Of a DNA stretch of 64,000 nt, positions 43,364-55,250 are shown piece after piece. The stretch covers positions 2,225,317 to 2,289,316 of the forward strand of contig CAJSYZ010000012.1 of assembly GCA_910574455.1 (NCBI GenBank), in the 5' to 3' direction. Both the position numbers and the translations under genes were made by a program. The notes below the pieces were generated by a model that was not told the DNA's origin, did no database searches, and saw only the letters and a program-made list of their open reading frames with translations. Positions within the stretch are counted from its first letter, which is position 1. Each line of letters begins with the position of its first letter. This stretch comes from Trichaptum fuscoviolaceum. Taxonomy: Eukaryota > Basidiomycota > Agaricomycetes > Hymenochaetales > Trichaptaceae.

Positions 43364-46300
43364 ATGCCAGCGAAACGGAAAAAGCACGATCCCTTTCATT
43401 TTCCACCAACTATTCGATGCACCTTGCCTGGCTGTAGTAGGACGTTCAAGAGTCAATCTGGAAGAGCAAGACATGAATATTCAGCTCATCCGACGTCATT
43501 CTTGGCAAGTTCTTCTGCTTGTGGTCATGAATATGAATCGTCACCTATTCGACCCATACGAGCTCCAAGTCCTCAACTTGAAGCTCTCCTGAGGTCGTCC
43601 GAACTTCCATCAGAGGGTCATCTTGAGAGCGGCTCTGACTCCTACGATTATGATATTTCCATGCTTACACAGGATATCTCGATGCTCAGTATAGGCCGAG
43701 ACGAGCTGCTTCAAGATTTGGACAGACCTGATTCTCTGTCCCATTCTGTCACCGGAAGTGACAGTGGCCGTTCTGAAGACTTGGATTCCGACATTGGAGA
43801 TTATGAGGAGAGCGAGGATAACTTGAAGGTGTATCACAGATACTTGAATGGTGCGCGCCAAATCAATTGTTCCCGGTTTACTGTAGCATTTTGACACCAA
43901 ACATTGTGCAGCCACTCCATGCAATGCAGAAGGGAACTTCTTAGAATACGAAGACTCACCCGCTCCGCGAAACGAATCTGCGTCAAATGACTGGTTTCCA
44001 TATTCGTGCCGAGCAGATTTTGAGCTCGCAGATTTTCTCTATCGGGAAGAGCAAATGTCTGCTGGGAACATAACAAAGCTTCTGGGAATCATGAAGGCTT
44101 ATCAGCTGATTCAGGAGGCGGAGAATGTAAAATCTTGCGGATGTTCCGAATTGGATGCGACATTGCCTGACGATGACTTGGATCTGGGTTCAACTAGTAC
44201 GCTACTCGATGGAGATGCGCAAAAAATGTATAACGCCATTGATGCTACGAAAGTCGGTGATGTGTCTTGGAAATCCTTTAGTAACTTCTACACAGACGAT
44301 CATAGCCAAAAGGCAACAAACGAGAACACCGAGTCATGGAAGAGGAAAGAATATGATGTATGGTATCGGGATCCTTTGGAAGTGATCCGGAATTTGGTGG
44401 ACAATCCGGCGTTGGAAGGCGAATTCGACTATGTCCCGTTTCGTGAGTATCAGCCGAAAGAGGACTCTGATGACAACAAAGAACGAGTCTTCAGAAACTA
44501 CATGTCCGGAAATTTTGCTTGGGAACAGGCTGTAAGTCATGAATCATGCAGCATTCGAAGTTGGAGGAAGTGTACTGATTATCCTTGACTTAGAACAAAA
44601 TCTACGCCGAAGATAAAGCAGTTCATGGGTCCATGTTCGTTCCGGTAATTTTAGGGAGTGACAAGACAACAGTTTCCGTTGGAACTGGCAACAACGAATA
44701 TTATCCGTTATATCTCTCAATAGGAAATGTATCTAACAAGGCCCGGCGGTCCCAAAAGTTGAATACAGTCCAGCTCGTAGCATTTCTAGCAATACCAAAG
44801 AGTGTGTGTCAAAAACTGAGCTATCCATTTGTGTTCTGATGCTTTGCAGCTGAACGGCAGTACGAAAAGTCGGATGAATTCCGCCGCTTTTGACATCAAG
44901 TCTTTCATTCATCTATATCGAGAATCTTGAGACCACTGAAGAGCGCAATGTCCATAAACAATGAACAAACCATTTTCCGGTGCCCTGATGGTCACTTGCG
45001 TAGGTCGATTCTCGGACTCGGCTCGTATATAGCCGATTATCCGGAACAGGTGAGTCTATGCGCAATATGCACTGGATGGTGCTGCAAGTAAGTATTGTCC
45101 TTTCCACAAATCACATCCGACTTGAGTTCGAGGAAATGGCTTAATGCGGCTACTATATAGATGTACAGCACCTCACAAGAACCTAGATAATCCGGAATTT
45201 GTTACAAATCCTCGAACAAAAGAGCTGCACGAACGATTGATAGAACAGGTGGATGACAATAGCATAAGTAGAGCCACAATTCGTAAGGAGTATGGGTTCC
45301 ACCAAGATATCGTCGTATGTGTTCCAACTTCAAGTTGTCCATTAGATGCACTTACCGCAACTTGAACTATGTCCCGTAGCCCTTCACCAATGTTTTCCGC
45401 GTGCAGATATATGCGATCTCATTTCTCCAGACTTACTGCACCAAATCATCAAAGGCGTGTTCAAGGATCATCTTGTCGAGTGGATTTGCCAGAGCATGAC
45501 CACGACAGAGCTGGATATTGTGGATAAAAGGTACTATTCCCTTACAAGTCGTGTGAATACCACTGCTAACTTTCACGTAGAATCAGAGTTGCTGCTCCTT
45601 TTCCTGGACTTCGCAGATTTCCCGAAGGTCGAGGCTTCAAGCAATGGACAGGTAATGATTCAAAGGCACTTATGAAAGTATGTGGTATTTTCATCATGAT
45701 CTTGTTTGAGGTGGTGGTTTGCTGATATCTGATGCAATCCGCTTACTAGGTGTATCTTCCGGCTATTGTGGGCATTGTACATGATGATATAGTTCACGCA
45801 TTGAGTGCATTTCTGGACTTCTGTTACCTTGTGCGTCGGTACACGATTACAGCCTCAACTCTTGATCAGGTTAAAGCCTCCCTGGATCACTATCATCAAT
45901 ATCGCAAAATATTCATAGCTAAGGGCATCCGGGATAACTTCTCACTTCCACGACAGCATGCCATGATTCACTATCCTACAATGATCCCTCTCTTCGCTGC
46001 ACCAAGCGGGCTGTGCTCATCAATCACAGAGAATAAACACATTTACGCGGTCAAGGAAACGTGGCGACGCTCAAACAGAAATGATCCTTTAGGTCAGATG
46101 ATCACAGCAAACCAACGTCTCAGTAAACTTATTGCATCGAGGGCAGACTTCAAGAGGCGTGGAATGCTGGAAAGTCCTCTGGCTGAGGCTTCATGGAGAG
46201 CTTTGCTAGATGTTCTGCGCAGGAATATGTCAGAGTCGGAGTCAGATGACGCTGAGAGGACCCAAATTCGGAAGGAGCAGATGCAGCATCAAGATACACC

Positions 46301-47362
46301 CGAAGCTGGTGCAGCTGATGATACAGAGGACTTCTTCGATGACATTGTGGGCAATAATGAACTCAACGAAATTGCAGACCTGGAAGATCCCGAACTTGAA
46401 AGCTTACTAGTAGTGCATGGGCCACAGCATCTTGCGGTTCAAGACATACAACATGCTGAACGCCAGATCCGCTTGGGTGGCAGAAATGACCCTTTGAGCT
46501 TGATGTTAATGGCTTCGAAGCAACATGGGTATTACTTGGTAACCCATGCTTTTGGTGTTACACATCTGACTTCTTTGTTGTCATCCTTGCAGAGTCCAGT
46601 AAGGTGTATCCTAAACAGCTCAACACGCTTGCGGCGATAAAAGGTCATCCAGAGCTCCGACAGCTCCGACAGCTCATTAAAGAATACTTATTCAACAAGT
46701 ACGAGAATCACACCTCCAACTCAAGGGGCTCCTCTGGTAGAGCCCAACCAGCAGTTGAATTGGACACGAGCAATGACTTTTCAATATTCCATTCAGCCAC
46801 CGCTTTCTTTGCCTACCATGGCGAATCGATCCCTATAGAACAAGCAATGAGGGAGGTGATCAGGTCCAATCCCTCTTGGCGCGGAAAAGCAAGACGTGAT
46901 GCAGTCCTTGTTCGAGTTAGCTCCTGCACAAAGGGGTTTGCGGGAATGAGAGTTGCCCGAGTTATGCTTCTTTTTTCCTTCACCGCTAAAGGGGAACGTC
47001 AGGACTGCGCTCTCGTCCAGATTTTCAAGCGTGTTGGAGATTCACCCGACCTGAAAACAAGAATGTGGATAGTCGAACCGGAGTATGAGTTAGAGAGCTC
47101 TACCACCTGTGTCGGATGCTGTACTGGAGTGAATGCCAGTGGCAGATGTCACTATCAGCGCAACTGCAAGGCTCCGAAGCTATCTGTGATAGATGTAGGG
47201 GACATCCTCCATTTAGCCCACCTCCTGGGGGTTCCGAAGGGTGATGAATGTCCTCCAAAGTCATTGACACCTGAGGAGACCCTGGATTTTTATGATAGAT
47301 TCTATGTTAACCGATTTGCTGACATGCACATGCACCAAACACTGTACGAAGCTAGACAATAA
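43364..47362 (+). CDS. Plavaka-type DNA transposase, interrupted by one stop
   Basis: The ATG at 43364 begins a nuclear-looking N-terminus with a C2H2 finger (CTLPGCSRTFKSQSGRARH). Introns that restore frame: 43851-43911, 44532-44593, 44802-44849, 45088-45160, 45315-45379, 45531 to about 45580, and about 45680-45750. Plavaka hallmarks follow in order: SNDWFPYSCRADFELADFLY-like segment, ILGSDKTTVSVGTGNNEYYP, LYLSIGNVSNKARR, RCPDGHLRRSILGLG with YIADYPEQ, FPRADICDLISPDLLHQIIK, FPEGRGFKQWTGND, LPRQHAMIHYPTMIPLFAAP and GLCSSITENKHIYAVKETWR. It stops at 47362. The family moves CACTA-like DNA transposons and is common in Agaricomycetes. A TGA at 44891-44893 breaks exon 4. No terminal inverted repeats were found by eye. 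Confidence 0.88.
44891..44893 (+). other. Premature TGA in the Plavaka transposase
   Basis: The frame reads EFRRF-stop-HQVFHSS and continues with conserved sequence. An Arg codon CGA changed to TGA by CpG deamination is the simplest explanation. Confidence 0.75.
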
Positions 47363-47589
47363 TTACTAAGTTAAACTCTTCCGTTAGCACATTGCCACAT
47401 AGTACTACAAAGTGTATTGAGACTTGTTGTACAGTTTACATTGCCAGAGCCAGCGGCGACGACATCATGGTATTCATTGTTCGAGGTAATATAATTATCA
47501 ACAAATCTCAAAGCAACAAAAGGAGAAACTGGAGATGCAAGCATACTGTGTCCATTGTCAACCCACCACCTACGAGAGGGCTAATTCGG

Positions 47590-49759
47590 CTAGTAGTTGA
47601 GGCGACCTCGAGGACTTGAAGGCTTGGAGTCATCCTTTGACTCTATCGCCAATTCTAAATAATTGCGATACCCTAGAATTTGTTTAATATCAATATTCAC
47701 CGCGATGCCTTTCGGGGGTTGTCTGTCGAATGACGCGCACACCGCCTCCGTCAGATACGTTATGTATCTCTGCATGTCCGCATGCTCCAAGAAAGATTTT
47801 CCAGTCGTCTGGGTAGTCAAGGACGCTGCTGACGTCGATGCTGCCGTGTCCTGTCTTTCCTTCCCCTTGCCCTTCAAGTTCGTATGATAGGCCTCCATTT
47901 CGTCCTTGTTATAGGCTGCTAACATATCAATAGAATCAAGGACATCATCAGTCGACTCCTGCCTTCGATGTACTATCTTGTTTAAGAGCTCTGATACGAC
48001 ATCGCCTTTCCCCTTCCGCATGACGACATCGAAAAGACCCTTTGTGGAGGCAATTTGCAACCATCTCTTGACAATCCTAAGCGCGCTTATCAATCTCCTC
48101 TGAAGATGACCCAATTCGCGGAAGTAATTATTAATCTCAACAGAAGGAATATCTGCCGGTGGTCCGACAGGCCCCTGCTTCGACTTTGCTTCCCTGGTAA
48201 ACCTTCCTATGATGTCATGCAAACGCGCCTGAATAGATTCTGCCGTTGAGATAATCGCATAGTCATTGGAGGTGACCTCTAACACCTTCGTCCGATGGAA
48301 GAATGCATCGTGAATATTGCACAGCTTAATCGCCATTTCCCAAGATTTCTGCTCCGTGTCAAACTGCAGTAGCATTTCGTTGACCTCCTCTTTCTGGGGC
48401 TGAAAATGAAGCCGTTCAACCGCAGGCGTCATGTATTTCGATTGCAAACTCCCTGGTTCCGATATCGGATGATAGGGTAGATGCACTTTCAGTGGGGGGG
48501 GCCGAATACCGGAAAGATGACTGGAAGCCTGAGAATGAGCCTGGAAAAGTCTAGAGACCGTAACTGACATGCTTTGGAGACCGGCATCGATGATTGCAAT
48601 GAGTTTGTAAGTTACGTCGTAGTAGGCCTGGAAGAACGGTATGAAGAATTGGAAAGCCTTAAGATCTTTGGCATCCGTATCGTATGAGTTCAATACTGCC
48701 ATAAAATCTTCTGCCTTCTCTTCTCTATAAAGTCCATATTCAGATAACAGTTGTCTAAGACCTTCCGAGCCGTCGCGAGAATGAAGTTGGTAGTATTCAT
48801 TCATGATTTTCTGAAACTTGAACTTGCTCAACTCGAAGTAGAGGGAACCGAAGGGATCATCAGTGCCTCGACTGTCAAGGCAAGTCCGTATCTCCTCTCT
48901 TGAGAACCCAAGGACAATTGCGGAGGATTCCATGAAGAAGAACCTTAGACTATCCAAGGTCTTCCTTACTCTAACAGCGTCGCCTGCTGCCCGTGACTAA
49001 CAAGCGTAGGTTATTAGACGTTCTTTTTCGAAACATGATCATAATACTTACCCCAGCAATATTATCAGTCAAGAGAGCGACATCAGAATATATCTTGCGA
49101 AGAGTTTTGTTCATTGTATCAACCTGACCCTCCAAACTCGCAATCCTATCATCCGATGAAAGGCCTGGATGGCCTGAAGTCGAGCGAACCGACTCGTTGC
49201 CTTCTATGCCAGTGTGCGAAGCACTTTGTGCCATATTTTTAAGCAGTTCACCTATAGTATCTCCGCAATCTCCGCCAGTAGGTGTTTGGACAAAACTGCC
49301 AGGTCCCGTGATGCGACTCACTGGCAGGCTCACATTATCGGTCAGTGATGATGGTGGCCTTGATGGTGGTGGAACAGATACCGGGAACGGTGCCCGATGA
49401 CTCAGCGTTCCGTCCTCCTTCTCAACTTTACGCCTTTTGCTGTCACTGGCAGGAGTACCTTCAGGTTCATTGTGATGGTGGCTACTAGGACTCCGAGTTG
49501 AAATGCGATCTTGAAGACGTTGGCTACCATGACTCAGATTTGAAGGGCCGGCAGAAATGCGATCTTCAAGAGGTCGGCTATTAGGACTCGGACTTGCAGG
49601 GCTGGGGAAAATGCGTTTTTGAAGAGAGCCATGACTCCCAGCTGAAGGGTTGTTCGAAGATGTATGTGCGTACGTTATACTCCGGTCTGGAAATTGCGAC
49701 CAGTCGCGCGATTGCCAGTGGTGCTGCCCGTTGCCTCGACCTCCATGATTTGATTTCAC
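47590..49759 (-). CDS. Unrecognised two-exon gene, converging on the transposase
   Basis: Exon 1 (49759 to about 49054) encodes a disordered Ser/Pro/His-rich N-terminus with degenerate internal repeats (SRPLEDRISAGPSN, SQRLQDRISTRSPS) and ends in a helix (IASLEGQVDTMNKTLRKIYS). A 49-55 nt intron joins NIAG to SRAAGDAVRVRKTLDSLRFF. Exon 2 (to the stop at 47590) is mostly helical, with about 480 residues, a QAYYDVTYKLIAIIDAGL segment and a basic Pro/Ser-rich end. No domain is recognised; the helix-rich layout suggests a scaffold or coiled-coil protein. The stop lies 228 nt from the transposase stop, tail to tail. It could be a transposon passenger or accessory gene, or an unrelated host gene. 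Confidence 0.6.
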
Positions 49760-50575
49760 CCGCAGGGCAGATGTGTGTCTCTCAACTGTCTCCGAGTCAT
49801 GATCGTACCGTTTCCTTTTATCTACAATTTAGCTATTGTCAGAACCAACAAGGGGGTTCGACTCAAACTCAGGCTCACTGGACATTTTGGACATTTTGAA
49901 CAAAACTGTGACTTGAAGCCTGATAGGAGGTTGTTTCGCTTTCTCCAACAGCTTCAAAATAGAGTTAAAACTGGTGCAATAGTATAGTAGCTGTGAGCCT
50001 ACCAACTCCGAGTCCGACTCCGAGTCGTCGGAACCGAATAGTAGTATCTTGAACTTCGGTTCAAATTTAGAGATCAAGTTGCCAATATACTAGTAGTAGT
50101 AGATAGTACTACTCAGGCTACAACTTGAAGTTTGAAGATCTCAGTCAGCGGATGAAGTTAAACTAGGAGACTGGTTGACTCACCGCCAGCCTGAGTACCG
50201 CCAGTGGCAGCCTCTGAACTAAAATTTAGGTGGCAGGGACTTCGACTTTAAGGTGAGAGGGCTTCAAGCTGTTGAAAAGAACAACCTTGAGTACTACTAG
50301 AGTACAGTACTACAGAGTATAGTAGACAAAGACACGATACGTCGATGCCACTGGCAGTGGGCATGGGGTAGTCAGGCTACTAAATGCGGAACTTGAATCT
50401 GAACTTGAAGCCAGACTTCTCAGGCTCACGCCACTCACTGCCAGTGGCAGCCACTGCAGAACCGTGCCAGTGACGTCTTTCCCACTGCATTCTTTCCCAT
50501 TTCGTCCCAATAGTACTACCTATTCATCTTGAACTCGAAAGCACAACAGCAACGACTTCAACTTGAATCAGCATC
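49760..50575. repeat. Word-rich repeat island
   Basis: No gene. Dense in GCCACTGGCAGTGG, GAGTCCGACTCCGAGTC, AACTTGAAG, CAGGCTCA and TACTACTAG-type words in both orientations. The same vocabulary occurs at about 41,850-42,000, 43,220-43,340, 52,140-52,440 and 56,330-56,400. Confidence 0.6.
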
Positions 50576-51931
50576 ATGCTGGCATCATCCAAGCCATCAC
50601 GTAGAAATCCGATTCCGCGTGAGTCCTACAGCTTTCTACTACGTTCTCCTATACCGGCAGCAATGATTAATGAGGTGATATCCAGCTTCGCCAAGGGAAG
50701 GCTTTGATTTGATAGAATTGTCTCGGCAGATCACGGGCTTTCGCCCATCCAACGAGGAAAATAGTATTCGATCTGCAAGGCAGAGACTAGAAGGTGTCAT
50801 CGATGGCATATGGCCAGGTGAGTCCTACTTTCTCCTTCGCCGGTAGTCCTGCTTTGTTGACTACTTCTCTCGTGGCAGAGAATCAGAGTCTGAGCGGATC
50901 AATAGTGCCTCGTAGAACCCCTCGGATGCCAACAAACACTCACACGGACTAACAAGCACCCCTATGCATCGGACTGGGCGTTGATCAGGATTTGTGACGA
51001 CCGTCTCCCATCTGACATGACTACTCTCTGCAAGCAGCATGGGAAGGGGCAATTTTGGAATTATGCAGACTTGAGAAGGTATGAACCAAAGAGCATGTGT
51101 GGTTCAGCTGCTTTCGACGACATTCTGGAGTTCATGGGATGGAAGGAAGGCACTCAAGTACATGATGGTCTGGTGCATATCAAAGATTTCACGAAACCGC
51201 GCGACATCTACAGCCGTCTTTATCAAGAAGAAACGGACAAACAAGCGATTACAGATAAGCAGCTCCATAGAGCACTAGCGAATGATGGCACAAAGGTCGT
51301 ATCCTCGAAGCTTGAAACAAGACGGGTATATAAGTTTGGTTGGACAACTGGCCACACAGTGGGCGTTTATAACAATCTCACTTCCTACTGGGTCGATCTT
51401 ACACTAGAATATGATGTCACAGTCTCCGGTGAAGGCAAATGTCGCAAAACCTGTGGAATCAAAGAAGGTGTAAAGGGCGTCGAGAGTTGCTGGCAGGCGG
51501 TCCTGCAATTTCCACCCGGCAAGCACTTCGGTGGTCCTAGCCGTATATTTGGAGACCAAGGTGATTCCGGAAGCTTGGTCATCGACCAGGATGCCAACGC
51601 ACTTGGTACAATCACCTTTGTTACGACTTCGACCGAATGGCAACACGATGGGTTCACTTACGGAGTCCCTATTTGGCAACAATTGTCGGAGATGCGCACC
51701 TCAGGCTTCGGTTACGGTGATATTCATTTCGGATTCGAATCACAAGAGGATGATGCAGTGATGTCGGAACTTGCGGAATATCATCCACAGATTAAGGTAA
51801 CTAGGGCTAACAAGGGCTCGAGTACATGGAAAGCGTGGTTTAATGAGGAGCACCACAAGGTTGAGCGGGAACGAGCAGCATTGGGACCTTTTAATTCACT
51901 TAGACCGCAGACTCGGAGTCAGACGAAGTAG
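50576..51931 (+). CDS. Trypsin-fold serine peptidase-like protein, with a probable frameshift
   Basis: The ATG at 50576 reads to an AATGAG donor at 50671; exon 2 starts after CGGCAG (ITGFRPSNEENSI) and ends at a GTGAGT near 50819; exon 3 starts AGAATCAGAG. At about 50949 the frame meets a TAA, while coding continues one base over as HPYASDWALIRICDDRL. The main frame then runs to a TAG at 51929. DWALI fits the catalytic-Asp region of chymotrypsin-fold enzymes, and GDQGDSGSLVI carries the catalytic Ser. A GWTTGHTVG segment precedes it, as in other members with a G-TTG-T-G motif. The catalytic His is not obvious. Probably intracellular (no signal peptide). It may be a pseudogene because of the frameshift. 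Confidence 0.6.
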
Positions 51932-52479
51932 CCTGAGGACTCAGGCTTGTACTCAAACTATTTCTAACTGTTTTCTTTTCGTAGCATTACCTCATACCAG
52001 TGCATACCACTAGTATTCAAGTTGTGTCTTTGTATGTTTGTCTCCTGTTCTGTGTTCGTCGACCTTATACTTGTGTTTTTCTGTGCATCGGTATTCAAGT
52101 TGTTGTATTCTGTATGTAAATAAAAAACGATATGAATTGTTTACTAACTATTCCGAGTCGGACTTGGACTCACTGGCACCAGTGATGCTCTAATTACTGC
52201 CCGATAAATTCACGACTGGCTCGAATCCGGGTCTACCAACCTGAAGACCGAACATCGTTACGGGTCATTGTTCGGCAACTTGAACTTTTGAGCTGAACTT
52301 GAAGTCCCACGACTCGGACTCGGTCTCAGGCTCTGACTCGGAAGTTCTTCCGACTCGGAGGTCAGCTTGAAGTCGGAAACTACTAGTACTAGTAAACTAA
52401 GCCTGAGGGGCGAAGGTCGGTCCGGCTACTACTACAACTGCTCTGCTCGACAACTGTTAGGTATAATAATTTTAATGGA
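51932..52479. other. 3' flank of the peptidase-like gene and a word-rich island
   Basis: An AAATAAAAAA stretch near 52117-52126 is a possible polyadenylation signal for the upstream gene. From 52140 to 52440 the sequence is built from the GAGTCGGACT, CACTGGCACCAGTG, CTTGAAGTC and ACTAGTACTAGT words seen in the other islands. Confidence 0.5.
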
Positions 52480-52698
52480 ATGACCGGTTGTTATTCTCGG
52501 GACGTTCTAGGTCAGAGGGAACTGGACGGCTTGACTTATGCTATTGCCTTCTGGCAGACGACGGAGGAGCTGGATCAAATGGGCTTTGCGACCAACCTTG
52601 ATTCAAAGACAGACACGCAACTTGGTAGTATTGTTTTCCCGACTCCGAGTCAGCAAGAGCCCGACGTGGACATCGCCGCTCGCCTTTTCCCAGACTGA
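52480..52698 (+). pseudogene. Decayed fragment resembling the C-terminus of the peptidase-like gene
   Basis: The peptide has LDGLTYAIAFWQTTEELDQM, which lines up with HDGFTYGVPIWQQLSEMRTS of the gene ending at 51931 (shared pattern DG-TY---WQ----). It lacks the GDSGS region. Most likely a leftover of a tandem duplication. Confidence 0.45.
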
Positions 52699-52859
52699 GC
52701 CCCTTCCTCAACTCCCCCACCATGCGCACAAACTCTCTCATCTCATCCTCTTGCACTACCTTGAGGCTTGTCATTTTCTTCAACCTTGGCGCTGTCTCCT
52801 TCACATATGACATCTTCCATGCGCTGCTCTCCTGCACTTTGTACTAAATTATGTCGTAA

Positions 52860-54384
52860 CAGATCTGGGCGGAATGGGAGACAGAGGTCTGCACGAGCAT
52901 GGCACAGGAGTTCAAGGCTGGTGAGTTTATTCTCCTTCTCAATCCTTTTACTTCACGTTATTTACATACCATTTGATACAGAATCCTAGCTCACACCGTT
53001 TACAGCGCACGCAAGATGGTGCAATTCTGGAACACCGCCAGACAGCACCACCACCATTGCCATCGCACTCCTGCTACTAGTAGTACCCAGCATCGACATG
53101 ATGACTTCCCATGTGGGGTCTGACACTGGCATCACAGGCCCTCCGTCGTCCGCTACCACCACTGACAGCCATGGTCAGGTTGGAAACTAGAGACTTCCGG
53201 AGACACTTTCATTGTTGTGGGGACTGGTAAGTAGCCCTAGTAGTTATCCGCTATTGCAACAATAGCTCATGACCCGATGAACACAACTACATGACTGGCT
53301 GATGCTATGGTTGTTGAAGCGCTTAGAATGCCAGCACGCTTACGAGTTCGAGACGACAGCGCGCACCATCTTGCCGGGCAAGTCTTCTTTCAGAGACAAG
53401 TCATTCGGAGATGAGGAGCTCAAAGGCTTCCAGTTTGCCTCACCAGACGACCATCAAATTCATATCTATTTCGCTGATTCCATGGCTCATGGCGGGGATT
53501 TAAGAGATGCTCCTTGCCGACACAAGGGACTTCTTGCAATCAGAGAAGGTATGTACATAAAGTGCCACACATCGACTGAAAGTTTAACCTCTCTTTCTGA
53601 ATCAGTGGTGCGCTGACCGTGGTAACCGCTCTCGTCACGACAATTTCCTCTATCGTGTCCCTGGCTTGGGCAGATCATTGTTGATCCATGCCCTTGCTGG
53701 CGCGCTCATGCTCGACATTCTCGCCATCTCACGTTCCGCCTTTTGGATGAACGATGTGGCATTGTCGTCGCTTATGGGCCGTGTGCCTGCCCCGTGTATT
53801 GTCCTTCTCGAGGACCTTGATGCTGCATTCACTCGCTCAACTTCGCGCGACGGGTCCTCAACCTGTGTTCCTGGTGGTAAGAAGAAGAGCTCTTTGTTGT
53901 CCGACAACAAGGATAAGATGACGATGATGACGACAATGAAGAAATTGGCAAGAAGAAGAAAAGCAAGAAATATGACACTCTATCCGACGTGAACACGCTC
54001 TCTCTTTCTGGCCTTCTTAATGCACTTGATGGTGTCGCCGCTGCTGTTGGCCGCTTCCTCTTCTCGTCGCAGCGACGAACCATCTTGAGCGTTTCGACCC
54101 CGCGCTCTCGCGCCCCGGTGGCATGGATGTTTGGATCGAGTTCAAAAGCGCAAGCCCTAGGCAGGCTCAAGCGCTCTTCTGCGACTTCTTCCTGTACGCG
54201 GACGTCAAGAAGCCCGAGATCACCAAACGCGAAGGCGAGCTCGATGGGATCAGCCTCCCCACCACACCCCATCCTCTGGATCGATTTCGGAAATTCCGGT
54301 GTCGGTATTTGCGTCCGATGCCTCGAGTACCGCAACCTTGAGCTCGAGCTCATTGATGAGAGGTGCGTCAAACAGTCTACCTGA
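52860..54384 (+). pseudogene. BCS1-like AAA ATPase pseudogene
   Basis: BCS1-type AAA proteins insert the Rieske protein in mitochondria; Agaricomycetes have many diverged copies. Visible pieces: DWLMLWLLKR-like and EFETTARTILP (about 53290-53370), a DTRDFLQSEK exon end at 53549, then RVPGLGRSLLIHALAGALML, SSLMGRVPAPCIVLLEDLDA (Walker B LLEDLD), DVNTLSLSGLLNALDGVAAA and FDPALSRPGGMDVWIEFKSA. Walker A should read G-PGSGKTSL but here is VPGLG-RSL, with the Lys lost and one residue missing; the Arg of SRPGRMDVW is Gly. Frameshifts lie near 53,890-53,930 and 54,060-54,100. The gene start is not clear, so the left edge is approximate. Confidence 0.7.
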
Positions 54385-55250
54385 CGTTGGCAAAGCAGCT
54401 CACGACGCAAATTGCGAATGCATCAAACGGGAAAAAGTATTACTTCATCTTAGATATCGTTCAAGTAGTCATGTCCTATTCCTCGACAAACACCTCTGTG
54501 CCACCACCATTGCCGCCGAAACGGAGATCGCTCGGTTTCAATATGCAGAATAAGTCGATTATCGGCCGACAGCGCAATCCCCCCAGCTCTAAGGTCAAGA
54601 AACGTGCCTTCATTCAATCTACTTCTTTCAAAGCGGATTGGGGTGCATTGATCCCATTTCCCATATCGGCATGGTTCCGGTTTCGAGTTGTGTCCAGGGA
54701 TGACTGATTGTATGACGGCTTACTCGTGGCTTTGCCTTCTAGAGCTGATGGAACAGCTTCTTGTGCAGTGGGCTATGTCTTCCTGACTTCTTCGGAGTTA
54801 ACCTGACTCACTTTCTTGTTTGTTTGTGCATAAAATGAAAAGAAGCCTCATAATCGAGTCATCTAGAAGAAATCCTTCTTATCTCCTGTCAGTTCAGCTT
54901 GAGGTTTATCCGAGCCATAGTACAATGCACTGATAGATTCCTCTCTTCTTTTCCCAGAAGAATAAGGCATCAGAAAAATGCGTGCAAGAGCTTTGTATAA
55001 ATGTGAACTCGGAGTGGGTGTCGCCCCTCCCCGCCACCCACCCACCCACTCAACCCTTCGCCATGAACTTTTATCACATTCTGTTGGGGCTACACATGCT
55101 CCTATTGATTGACCATGCTGTGCTTCGAGTACGCATCGCGCGAAGACTTCCTTGGACACAAAGGAGGATATCTAGGATGCAAAAAATCGTGCTTACTTTC
55201 TATTTCCTCTCAAAATCACTGCACTGACTTTTTGCCAGCTTCACAAACAG
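54385..55250. other. Intergenic, possible promoter of the exonuclease gene
   Basis: A TGTATAAATG TATA-like box lies near 54993-55002. A short ATG-led frame at 55064 with a hydrophobic start (MNFYHILLGLHMLLLI) stops at 55227 and may be an upstream ORF or first exon; I could not join it to the next gene in frame. The tail of the BCS1-like pseudogene may extend into the left side. Confidence 0.4.

Noticed and set aside
49760..50500. Word-rich island considered as a CRISPR-like or satellite array
   Set aside because: The words are short and in both orientations, with irregular spacing and no unique spacers of constant length. The organism is a eukaryote.
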